From: Acidisarcina polymorpha
GTDB taxonomy: Bacteria; Acidobacteriota; Terriglobia; Terriglobales; Acidobacteriaceae
DNA length: 64,000 nt
Assembly: GCF_003330725.1 (NCBI RefSeq)
Contig: NZ_CP030840.1
Span: 5,456,001-5,520,000 of the forward strand
Direction: 5' to 3'
The translations under genes and the position numbers were made by a program. The notes beneath the pieces are model-generated. The model was not told where the DNA came from, made no database searches, and saw only the letters and a list, made by a program, of their open reading frames with translations. Each line of letters begins with the position of its first letter. Position 1 is the stretch's first letter. Positions 35,090 to 42,565 of this stretch are shown here, piece by piece.

Positions 35090-35913
35090 GGTTGCACTCC
35101 TGAAAGTTGGGTGGGTTGCACGGTTGCGATGCTCTCTTCGATCGTGACCCGAAGGGTTTTGACAATTGGAGGGCGATCATATTCGATCGTCAACGAGCCA
35201 TTGAGGAAGTCGGTGACAAACGGGGGCTGTTCACCAAGAAGAACGGATTCAGTGAAAAACCAGGGTTTGATGGCGCCGAGTTCCCCCAAATTGCTGGCCT
35301 TGACGATGACGGCAGGAAGCCGGAAAACGCCTGCCCGCAATAGAGCGTAGGCCCTGTGATAGCCGTCGCGCAAGAACCAACGATTCCGATAGGAGGCGAC
35401 TTCAAAGAAGGGGCTGCCGCTGTCGACGGAAATTGGCGCTCCAGGATCATCGGTCGCGCGTACATGGAGGTTTGGATTCGTTGATCGAAAGATGACCGTG
35501 TTGCGAGCGGCATCGCGAACAACTTCGCAGCTGACGGGATCGCGTGATGCAAAAGCGATATCCATCAGGCCGGGCCAGTCTGACTGACGTGGGACTGTGA
35601 CCGGGGACAGTTTGGGATTGAAAGATAGTCTGCGTTGAAAAGCCAACAGGCGACGGAGATCGACGATGCCGAGCGACCAGTCGAGTCCTAGCATCTCCGT
35701 TTGCAGATCGCGTCGCGAAATATGGCGATCGAAGGCCTCCCGGAAAGCGATGGTCTCATCGACGCACACCGGATCGAGGCTCTCAAACGGCGGACGCTCC
35801 GCGACCAGCCTGCGTGCCTCTCTGTTTTTTCTGCGGCTTAAGGCGTGTGGACGAAACTCGTAATCGTCGAGCCCCCATGCTGCGATTTCCAGGGTGCGGA
35901 TCGGCAACATCAT
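35086..35913 (-). CDS. Unknown protein with ParB/Srx-like DGYHR motif in the cobalamin operon
   Basis: 275 residues from ATG 35913, which overlaps the cobC stop by 4 bases and has GAGGTG 6 bases upstream. The N-terminal half has no feature I recognise (charged, with RRKNREARRLVAERPP). Around residues 168-205 lies VASYRNRWFLRDGYHRAYALLRAGVFRLPAVIV, which resembles box II of stand-alone ParB/sulfiredoxin-fold proteins that bind or hydrolyse nucleotides. No DNA-binding domain is seen. It sits between cobC and the adenosyltransferase with 4-base overlaps on both sides, so it is surely expressed with them. A role in nucleotide handling is only inferred. Confidence 0.8.
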   Translation of the reverse strand: MMLPIRTLEIAAWGLDDYEFRPHALSRRKNREARRLVAERPPFESLDPVCVDETIAFREAFDRHISRRDLQTEMLGLDWSLGIVDLRRLLAFQRRLSFNPKLSPVTVPRQSDWPGLMDIAFASRDPVSCEVVRDAARNTVIFRSTNPNLHVRATDDPGAPISVDSGSPFFEVASYRNRWFLRDGYHRAYALLRAGVFRLPAVIVKASNLGELGAIKPWFFTESVLLGEQPPFVTDFLNGSLTIEYDRPPIVKTLRVTIEESIATVQPTQLSGVQP

Positions 35914-36488
35914 AAGAGCACCTCTTGAAACGATCGGCTCGATTGAAAATAGCGCAGCGTGGAACAGTAAGGGATGCTTCGCGCCCATGAGTCAGTGCCG
36001 TCGACGCCGCACAGCAAGCGAAGAACGCTGCGTATCACTCCGGCATGGGTGACCACAGCGAGTAGCCCGCTGTTGAGCCGATGAAGAAGATTTTCTGTCT
36101 CCGCACACACTCTTCTTTCAAAGGATTCGATCGATTCACCTTGCGGTGCGGAGAGTTGCGGAAACTCATTGACCCAGCGCGCCGCATAGTTCGAGTCGAG
36201 CGTCTCGATCTGCTGCCAGGTGAGCCCTTCCCAAAGACCAAAATGTATTTCCCGCAACCCTCTGCTGGTGAAACAAGGAACGGCATGTGTCTCAGCCAAA
36301 GCCCGCGCAGTTGTATGGCAGCGTTGCAGGTCACTCGAGTAGACGGCATCAATGCGCTCAGAACGCAGGGAGTGGAGGAGCCGTTCGACTTGCCGAAAGC
36401 CGTCGTCATTGAGGGCAGGATCAGAGTGCCCGCAAAAAGTTCCGGCCATATCTGTCTCGGCATGACGGATGAACAATAGATCGTTCAT
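35910..36488 (-). CDS. cobC: Alpha-ribazole phosphatase (histidine phosphatase family)
   Basis: 192 residues from ATG 36488, which overlaps the cobS stop (ATGA). The phosphatase signatures are LFIRHAETD (catalytic His), the SSDLQRCHTTARAL segment, LREIHFGLWEGLTW and the second catalytic His in VVTHAGVIRSV. In a cobalamin operon next to cobS and cobT this is the enzyme removing phosphate from alpha-ribazole phosphate (or from cobalamin phosphate). The length is normal for CobC. Confidence 0.9.
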   Translation of the reverse strand: MNDLLFIRHAETDMAGTFCGHSDPALNDDGFRQVERLLHSLRSERIDAVYSSDLQRCHTTARALAETHAVPCFTSRGLREIHFGLWEGLTWQQIETLDSNYAARWVNEFPQLSAPQGESIESFERRVCAETENLLHRLNSGLLAVVTHAGVIRSVLRLLCGVDGTDSWARSIPYCSTLRYFQSSRSFQEVLL

Positions 36489-37264
36489 GCCACCCACACT
36501 CCGGTAAGGTACACAGCGATCTCCGTCAACTGATTCGTGGCGCCAAAACAGTCTCCAGTGACCCCGCCTATTCTGCGTTTGTAGTAGCTAGCACTTAATA
36601 GTGCGATTAGCAGCGTTGCCGCGATCGCGGCCACCGAACTTCGCTTCAACGCGATGAGGACAATCCCGAAGCTGAGGATGGAAGCTGCAATGAGGGTTCC
36701 TCGAGTAGTCAGTCTGGCGATGCGTGCTCCTTGACTTGCCGCTGGCTCTTCCACGGGGTGGCGAGCGGGCGCGAGATAGTAGCTTAGGGGGAGCGTCGTC
36801 CAGCGGCATAGAACGTGTGCGGCAATGAGGTACTGGGCTATCTGGTTCAAGGGCAGTGCCGCCAGCAAAAGCACGCGTGCAAGGATGCTGAGAATCAGGG
36901 CTGCGGCTCCATAGCTGCCGATCCGGCTGTCCTTAAGAATCGCGAGGACCTGCTCCCGCTTCCACCCTCCTCCGAACGCGTCTGCGGAGTCGGCGAGACC
37001 GTCTTCATGCAGGCATCCGGTAAGCAGCACGAGTAAGGATATAACCAGCAGCGCAACAATCAGCCGGGGCAGATGCGGTGCGAGGAGGAGATGCGCCACC
37101 GCCGCCGCGCCACCAATAAGCAGGCCCACGACCGGAAAGAACTTTACCGCTCGCGAGAGTGAGCCGGGATCATAAGCTAGTTTTGGTACCGGGATCCGAG
37201 TCAGGAACTGGACGGCGACGAAGAAATCCAAGCCGCTTCTTTTCAGGTAAGTTGCTCCGCTCAT
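36485..37264 (-). CDS. cobS: Adenosylcobinamide-GDP ribazoletransferase
   Basis: 259 residues with about six membrane helices. It joins adenosylcobinamide-GDP and alpha-ribazole to give adenosylcobalamin at the membrane. Family markers are FLTRIPVP near the start, TGCLHEDGLADSADAFGGGWKREQVLAILKDSRIGSYGAAAL (metal-binding acidic residues) and GGVTGDCFGATNQLTEIAVYL near the end. It overlaps cobT upstream and cobC downstream by 4 bases each. Confidence 0.95.
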   Translation of the reverse strand: MSGATYLKRSGLDFFVAVQFLTRIPVPKLAYDPGSLSRAVKFFPVVGLLIGGAAAVAHLLLAPHLPRLIVALLVISLLVLLTGCLHEDGLADSADAFGGGWKREQVLAILKDSRIGSYGAAALILSILARVLLLAALPLNQIAQYLIAAHVLCRWTTLPLSYYLAPARHPVEEPAASQGARIARLTTRGTLIAASILSFGIVLIALKRSSVAAIAATLLIALLSASYYKRRIGGVTGDCFGATNQLTEIAVYLTGVWVA

Positions 37265-38340
37265 GCAGAAGCCTCATTGACTCCAGCGGAAGCGAAGGTG
37301 GCCATCTGCGAATATAGAGCGATGGCCGATTCAATGATGGGCATGGCGAGCACAGCGCCACTCCCCTCGCCGAGGCGCATTTCCAGGGTAAGGACCGGAG
37401 TTAGCCCGAGGTAATCGAGTAACAACTGGTGGCCTGGCTCTTCGGATCTATGTCCGGCGATAAGGTAGCCGCGAACATCGGGGCAGAGCGCAACCGCAAG
37501 GGCGGCGGCTGCAGTAGAAATGAAGCCGTCAATCACGATCGCGATGCGGTGTCGTGCTGCGACCAGGACCATTCCCGTAATCGCGGCGATCTCAAGACCG
37601 CCGACGCAGCTTAAAATCCTGAGCGGCGATGGTGACCCCTTGACCAGAAAGTGTTTCTGGAGGATGGCTCCGACCATGGCTATCTTTCGCCGATGCGCTT
37701 CGGCGTCCAGGCCCGTGCCGCGGCCGGTCGCCAGCGCTGCAGGGGACCCGGTGAGAGCGCTGGTGATGGCGCTGGCCGAGGTCGTGTTGCCAATGCCCAT
37801 TTCGCCGACCGCAAGCAGCGTGTGTCCCGCAACAGCGGCATCCTCGGCAAGTTCGGCACCTACCTCGAGCGCCCGCGCGAGCTGTTCGTCCGTCATCGCC
37901 CGGACGTGCAGCATGTTTCGTGTTCCTCGGCAGACCTTGCGGTGCAGCAAGCCAGTGTCGTCAGCGAAATCTGCGTCGACACCAACATCGACGACATGCA
38001 ACTCGACGTCGTGCGCTCGCGAAAGGACGCTGACTGCGGCTCCTCCATTGAGGAAGTTGAACACCATCTGCTGGGTGACCGCGCTGGGGTAGGCGCTAAC
38101 CCCTTCGGCGGTAACGCCGTGGTCGGCGGCGAAGACATACACGGCCTTGCTGAGTGGCAGAGTTGGAAATTCCGGCCGGATGGCCGCTATCTGCGCGGCG
38201 AGATCTTCAAGTCTGCCGAGACTGCCAAGGGGCTTCGTGAGAGTGTCCAGATAGGAACGGGCGTGCGTTCGCCGAGCCTCTTCCGGCGCCCTAATCCCCT
38301 CGACGAATTTGGCTACGGCCTGTTCGCTGATCGCTGTCAT
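37261..38340 (-). CDS. cobT: Nicotinate-nucleotide--dimethylbenzimidazole phosphoribosyltransferase
   Basis: 359 residues. It makes alpha-ribazole phosphate from dimethylbenzimidazole and nicotinate mononucleotide. Family segments are TKPLGSLGRLEDLA, VFAADHGVTAEGVSAYP, GEMGIGNTTSASAI, and the catalytic glutamate near the end in LTLEMRLGEGSGAVLAMPI. Length is as expected. With bluB and cobC in the same operon it completes lower-ligand assembly. Its ATG overlaps the stop of a 60-residue ORF. Confidence 0.95.
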   Translation of the reverse strand: MTAISEQAVAKFVEGIRAPEEARRTHARSYLDTLTKPLGSLGRLEDLAAQIAAIRPEFPTLPLSKAVYVFAADHGVTAEGVSAYPSAVTQQMVFNFLNGGAAVSVLSRAHDVELHVVDVGVDADFADDTGLLHRKVCRGTRNMLHVRAMTDEQLARALEVGAELAEDAAVAGHTLLAVGEMGIGNTTSASAITSALTGSPAALATGRGTGLDAEAHRRKIAMVGAILQKHFLVKGSPSPLRILSCVGGLEIAAITGMVLVAARHRIAIVIDGFISTAAAALAVALCPDVRGYLIAGHRSEEPGHQLLLDYLGLTPVLTLEMRLGEGSGAVLAMPIIESAIALYSQMATFASAGVNEASA

Positions 38341-38519
38341 AAGGCTTCTCGCACGAGCCGCTCTTCCCCAAAAAAGGGAACGCCCCGATGGACAGCCAGC
38401 CGACGGACAACCAAATGGATAACCTGTGATCTCATGACCGTGTTATTCAACAGGCGGGGGCCGTGGATTGGCAATGCTACAGAGAGACTGGGAATGACAG
38501 CCAAGCTAGTGCGCCTCAT
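38337..38519 (-). CDS. 60-residue unknown ORF exactly tiled between cobB and cobT
   Basis: The ORF fills the 175-base space between cobB and cobT with a 4-base ATGA overlap at both ends: its ATG overlaps the cobB stop and its stop overlaps the cobT ATG. This is the arrangement of the other genes in the operon, and is the main argument that it is translated. The product is basic and moderately hydrophobic, with VIHLVVRRLAVHRGVPFFGEERL; no signal peptide, metal motif or known family is seen. No clear Shine-Dalgarno is present, so translation would depend on coupling. It could be a coupling leader rather than a functional protein. Confidence 0.5.
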   Translation of the reverse strand: MRRTSLAVIPSLSVALPIHGPRLLNNTVMRSQVIHLVVRRLAVHRGVPFFGEERLVREAL

Positions 38520-39907
38520 GAAGATACCAGGCTGTTGGATTGGCTGGCGAGCGCAGCTTCAACCAAGCTTAGAGCGATCGACGGCTGCGCGCGAAAGTGC
38601 AGGTGGATGTAACTGGCGAGTACGTTGGCCACCCAGTAACCTTCGTCCTCTTCCCGTCCGGAGAGGGAATAGCGAACACGATAGCGGGTCTTCACATTTG
38701 CTTCGTTCACGATGCGGGAGTGGTGGAAGCTGTGGCCACGGATCGTCTGACCACGATGACCAAGCAGGCAGTCTTCTGCGAGTTCGACAGTGACGTAGCC
38801 AAAGTTGACCAACCCGCGGGTCATCTCCACCGCGAAGGGTAACAACCCAGCCATCGGATAAGCTGCGCCGTCAAGCGTCGTGAGCTGCTGAGACAGAAAG
38901 ATCATGCCTCCGCACTCCGCATAGACAGGTCGCCCCGATGCGGCAAAGCTCCTCACTGCATCGAGCATTGCGGAATTCGATGCAAGATGGCCGGCATACA
39001 GTTCCGGATAGCCGCCACCAAGATATAACCCATCCAAATCCGGGGGTAGGGAAGTGTCTTCCAAAGGGCTGAAGGGAACAATCATCGCGCCGAGCCGGCG
39101 AAGCAGATCGAGATTGTCTTCGTAGTAGAAGGAAAATGCCCGGTCACGTGCAACTCCAATGCGAACTTTGCCGGAGTTCGACAGCGCTGATGTAGCAGCG
39201 TTCTGATTCCAATCGAGCCCGCATTCGAACGTAAGCAGCCGATCCATGTCCAGGTGTTGTTCTACGAGCGCCGCCATTTGATCCAGGAGGTTTTCAAGCG
39301 GTTCACCAGTCTCCGATTCTTCTGGAGTGTAGAGTCCGAGGTGCCTCTCCGGTATAGCGATCGCTGGCTCGCGCGGCAGCCAGCCAAGAATCGGGGTTTT
39401 GCAGGAGGAGGCAATTGCTGTTCGCAGCATCTCGAAGTGACGCCCGCTAGCGACGCGGTTGAGGATGACTCCAGCCAGGTGCAGCTCTGGATCGAAGAGT
39501 TCAAACCCGAGTACCACCGCGGCGATGCTTCGTGCGCTCTTGCTTGCGTCGAGCACCAGAACGACGGGCAATCTCAGCAGCTTCGCGATCTCGGCGCTGC
39601 TGCCTGCTTCTGTCCCGCCGTCCTTCCCGTCGTAGAGGCCCATCATGCCTTCCACGAGGAGAATATCCGCTCCCACGGAAGCCTGTTGAAGCACGTCGCA
39701 ATTGGCATCTTTGCTAAGCATCCAGGTATCGAGATTGCGGGCGATTCGTCCCGAGATTCGGGTGTGATGGCCGGTGTCCAGAAAGTCCGGGCCGCCTTTA
39801 AAAGGCTGGACCGTATAGCCGCGATGGCGCAGTGCCGCGGTAATGGACATCGCGACGGTCGTCTTGCCGACCCCGCTGGATGTCCCCGCAATCAGGAAGC
39901 CTTTCAT
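38516..39907 (-). CDS. cobB: Cobyrinate/hydrogenobyrinate a,c-diamide synthase
   Basis: 463 residues. It amidates the a and c side chains with glutamine and ATP. The N-terminus has the P-loop-like IAGTSSGVGKTTVAMSITAALRHRGYTVQPFKGGPDFLDTGHH, then VEGMMGLYDG; the C-terminal amidotransferase domain has DGLYLGGGYPELY and the nucleophile in YAECGGMIFLSQQL, and ends with GHSFHHSR and ASYIHLHF. Because a CobN chelatase is in the same locus, hydrogenobyrinic acid (aerobic route) is the likely substrate; the cbiA name would apply for the cobalt-first route. It overlaps cobU upstream (ATGA). Confidence 0.93.
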   Translation of the reverse strand: MKGFLIAGTSSGVGKTTVAMSITAALRHRGYTVQPFKGGPDFLDTGHHTRISGRIARNLDTWMLSKDANCDVLQQASVGADILLVEGMMGLYDGKDGGTEAGSSAEIAKLLRLPVVLVLDASKSARSIAAVVLGFELFDPELHLAGVILNRVASGRHFEMLRTAIASSCKTPILGWLPREPAIAIPERHLGLYTPEESETGEPLENLLDQMAALVEQHLDMDRLLTFECGLDWNQNAATSALSNSGKVRIGVARDRAFSFYYEDNLDLLRRLGAMIVPFSPLEDTSLPPDLDGLYLGGGYPELYAGHLASNSAMLDAVRSFAASGRPVYAECGGMIFLSQQLTTLDGAAYPMAGLLPFAVEMTRGLVNFGYVTVELAEDCLLGHRGQTIRGHSFHHSRIVNEANVKTRYRVRYSLSGREEDEGYWVANVLASYIHLHFRAQPSIALSLVEAALASQSNSLVSS

Positions 39908-40482
39908 CGTTGCGCTCCGTCCAACGAACCTTTTATGGTTAATGGCAATCCAGCAACCATCAGCAGGACGGTATCAGCAACCGCCGCAACGCGCTGGTTG
40001 ACTTCACCGATCAGATCGCGAAAGCGGCGGCCCAGTGCATACGCGGGGACAACGCCACTCCCGACTTCGTTCGATACTAAAATCACGCGACATGGGACCG
40101 TTTTGAGCGCCATGCAGAGATCGTCAATCTGGGCCTGCAAGCCGGGTTCGTCGTTTTCGTAGGACTCGAGCAGGTTGGAGCCAAAAAGGGTGAGACAGTC
40201 GACCAGGATCGTGTCGCAGTCACGCTCGTGCGAACGCACGATTCGGCCGACGGCGAGAGGCTCCTCGACGGTGATCCAGTGGGCTGGCCGTTCCGAGCGA
40301 TGACGGGCGATCTTACGGTGCATCTCTTCGTCGTCGCGCCGCTCCGCGGTGGCAACAAATACGACCCGGCTGGATTGATCCGCCAGTTGTTGCGCGTAGC
40401 GGCTCTTGCCGCTGCGGACGCCGCCTAAGACAAGGATGACCGAATTTCCTTGGATCTGCTGACTTCCCTGGATCTGCTGCAT
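39904..40482 (-). CDS. cobU: Adenosylcobinamide kinase / GTP:cobinamide-phosphate guanylyltransferase
   Basis: 192 residues from ATG 40482, with a GGAAG site upstream; the TTG at 40572 is less likely. It phosphorylates adenosylcobinamide and adds GMP. Visible motifs are the P-loop LGGVRSGKSRYAQ, VATAERRDDEEMHRKIARHR, DCLTLFGSNLL, VSNEVGSGVVP and GRRFRDLIGEVNQRVAAVAD. The first 12 residues contain a short duplication (QQIQGSQQIQG) with matching repeated DNA, probably a local slippage event outside the fold. It is the first gene behind the riboswitch at 40615. Confidence 0.93.
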   Translation of the reverse strand: MQQIQGSQQIQGNSVILVLGGVRSGKSRYAQQLADQSSRVVFVATAERRDDEEMHRKIARHRSERPAHWITVEEPLAVGRIVRSHERDCDTILVDCLTLFGSNLLESYENDEPGLQAQIDDLCMALKTVPCRVILVSNEVGSGVVPAYALGRRFRDLIGEVNQRVAAVADTVLLMVAGLPLTIKGSLDGAQR

Positions 40483-40536
40483 GTGACGCTGCTTCCTGAC
40501 TTCCGACGCGCGGAAAGCAGAGCGGGAACTTAGGTG

Positions 40537-40604
40537 TAGGCAGCGGCTGCACTGCCTATGTAGGGCGTGCAAGCATGCTCTTCAACTCTCCCATCGAAGT
40601 TGAA
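40537..40604 (-). repeat. Two hairpins between riboswitch and cobU
   Basis: On the transcribed strand, TTCAACT...AGTTGAA (40604-40581, 7-base stem, loop containing GGGAG) is followed by TAGGCAG...CTGCCTA (40558-40537, 7-base stem). Neither has a T-tract. They may form part of the expression platform. Confidence 0.45.
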
Positions 40605-40614
40605 TCAAGCCCGA

Positions 40615-40766
40615 ATCTTCTGGCCGGTCTTCTGACTCACGCATCAACGAACTCGGACGGCCTTCCCAGGATCCTCGACCCAAGTGGCTTCACATAGATT
40701 GCCAAGTTCTCAGCGCATACAGCTACGGGGTAGTGACGGACTCACACCGTCTTCCCGAACACCAGA
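40615..40766 (-). promoter_or_regulatory. Cobalamin riboswitch upstream of cobU
   Basis: Read on the minus strand, the leader contains GGGAAGACGGTGTGAGTCCG, then CCCGTAGCTGTA, GCCACT, GGGAAGGCC and the B12 box AGTCAGAAGACCGGCC, in the order of cobalamin riboswitches. It ends about 130 bases before the cobU ATG. It should reduce expression of the cobU-to-cobD unit when adenosylcobalamin is plentiful. Confidence 0.9.
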
Positions 40767-40772
40767 TAACCA

Positions 40773-40778
40773 AGTATA
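40773..40778 (-). promoter_or_regulatory. Probable -10 box for the cobU riboswitch transcript
   Basis: On the minus strand TATACT lies about 7 bases before the first riboswitch bases. No good -35 box at 17 bases spacing is evident. Confidence 0.4.
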
Positions 40779-40843
40779 GCTTGATCGAAGAGGCCTCGGT
40801 ATCACAAAACAGCCTCCAACTGGATCCTGAACAAGCCTCCGTG

Positions 40844-42565
40844 TCATCGCCCATTCCTGGCTTGAGCGATCTCGATTGGTGCATCCTCTGCCTGCCCAAG
40901 TTCACCGAGCGTCAGGTAACGCGCGCCCATCATTTCCGCCAGTTCAGTGCATCTGCCAACCCGCGGCCCCGCGCTCTCGGTGTCCACGACGATTGCCTTG
41001 CAGTGGATCCCGGCGGCTATTTCTGCGGCTTCCTGCCAAGCATCTCCACCATGAAGAGGAATATTGGCCCGGCCGTCCGTAAGCAGAATAAGGAGTGTGG
41101 ATGGGGTGACCAAATTTCGCGCAAGATCGAGGGCGGCGGCCAAAGGGGTTCGGCCACCCGTAGGAAGATATTCCAGCTTAGTGAATGCGTCAGCAAGTAC
41201 CTGTGTCGGCTCCAGAAGCACCTCAGCGGAGACGCCCCGGAACACGACCATGGCAACTTCGTCGTCACGCTTGAACGAGCGTGTCAGCAGGCTGGAGATC
41301 GCGCCCTTAACCGTCCGCATCTTTTGTTGAGCGGCGTGGGAGCCACTCGAATCGATCACGAAGAGATAGCGGGTTCCCGCGCGTGATTTCCTCACCCGTT
41401 CCTGCAAATCCTCAAGCCGTGGCTGTGCACTTCCGGTCTCGCGCAGGCTATGACTCAGAGTGGCAAGCAGATCAAGCTCGACGGGTCCGCTCGACCGCCT
41501 ATTTCCAGCAACTGGGCCTAGAAACGATGCGTCCAGCCTCGGTCTTCCTCCGCTGCCAGCCACTGCGCTAAAGTTAGCCTCGATCGCCGGCGTTTGCGCC
41601 AGGCGAGGAGGGAAGATGCGTTCGATGGCAGGTTCGGCGCCTGAGTCCGGAGCATTCTCCGGTGGAGACGGTTGTTGCGGAGCTGCTTGCGGAGGATATT
41701 GCGGGGTTGACGAACGCACACCCTCGCGCAGTCGATGATTCAGGGCTAGCGGTAAGACCGCGGCAACGTGCAGTGACTCAACCGAAGCATCGCCGTTGAG
41801 AGCGGCATAAGCGATGGCCGCCCGCACCACCGCCAAATCAGCGCGCATCGAGCGGACGCCACGCTCGCATACGGCGGCGCTGATCTCTCCAAGCACGGCG
41901 CTCGAGCAAGCCGTCTGGTCGAGAGCGGCTCTGGCAGCGGCGATCCGATTGCGCAACCCCTGCTGGTCTCCGGACCATCTCTCCGTGAATTGAACGGGAT
42001 CGTGCTCAAAAGCGATCCTATGCTCGAGAACCAGCCGGCGTTCGGCAAGATCAACGGGAGCAGCGACGGTGACCGATAGCGCGAAGCGATCAAGCAACTG
42101 GGGACGCAGAGAGCCTTCTTCCGGATTCATGCTTCCGAGCAGGACGAACTGCGCTGGATGACTGGCGCTGAACCCGTCTCGCTCCAATACATGGACGCCG
42201 CTGGCGGCGGCGTCAAGTAACGCGTCGCCGAGGTGCCCGGGTAGCAGGTTCACCTCATCCACGTAGAGGACGCCGCCGTGCGCCTCCGAAAGCATGCCCG
42301 GTTTGAGGACCGGGTTCCCCTTGAGCGTCTGCTCGAGGTGGAGCCCTCCCAACAGCCGGTCTTCCGTAGCCCCGACCGGAAGATTGATAAAAGGCGCCGG
42401 AGCCGGCAGCAATGCAGCGAGCGCCCGCGCCGTGGTGGTTTTGCCGGAGCCCTTGTCTCCCCGCAGCAACACGCCCAGCCGCCAATCGACTGCGGCGAGC
42501 AGAAGAGCGAGCTTCATCTCGCTTTGACCGACGATTGCCGCAAATGGGTAGGTAGCCGGTCTCAT
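40844..42565 (-). CDS. Fused ChlI-ChlD type chelatase AAA+/VWA subunit
   Basis: 573 residues. The N-terminal AAA+ domain (1-~310) has the Walker A GDKGSGKT (36-43), VGATEDRLLGGLH, Walker B VLYVDEVNLL, and SMNPEEGSLRPQLLDRFAL. A Pro-rich linker (about 285-320) leads to a von Willebrand A domain with the MIDAS motif DSSGS near residue 405 and LLTDGRAN. This is the magnesium-chelatase-like I/D pair joined in one chain; next to cobN it most likely powers cobalt insertion in place of the Pseudomonas CobS-CobT pair. Its ATG overlaps the cobN stop (ATGA). Confidence 0.9.
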   Translation of the reverse strand: MRPATYPFAAIVGQSEMKLALLLAAVDWRLGVLLRGDKGSGKTTTARALAALLPAPAPFINLPVGATEDRLLGGLHLEQTLKGNPVLKPGMLSEAHGGVLYVDEVNLLPGHLGDALLDAAASGVHVLERDGFSASHPAQFVLLGSMNPEEGSLRPQLLDRFALSVTVAAPVDLAERRLVLEHRIAFEHDPVQFTERWSGDQQGLRNRIAAARAALDQTACSSAVLGEISAAVCERGVRSMRADLAVVRAAIAYAALNGDASVESLHVAAVLPLALNHRLREGVRSSTPQYPPQAAPQQPSPPENAPDSGAEPAIERIFPPRLAQTPAIEANFSAVAGSGGRPRLDASFLGPVAGNRRSSGPVELDLLATLSHSLRETGSAQPRLEDLQERVRKSRAGTRYLFVIDSSGSHAAQQKMRTVKGAISSLLTRSFKRDDEVAMVVFRGVSAEVLLEPTQVLADAFTKLEYLPTGGRTPLAAALDLARNLVTPSTLLILLTDGRANIPLHGGDAWQEAAEIAAGIHCKAIVVDTESAGPRVGRCTELAEMMGARYLTLGELGQAEDAPIEIAQARNGR

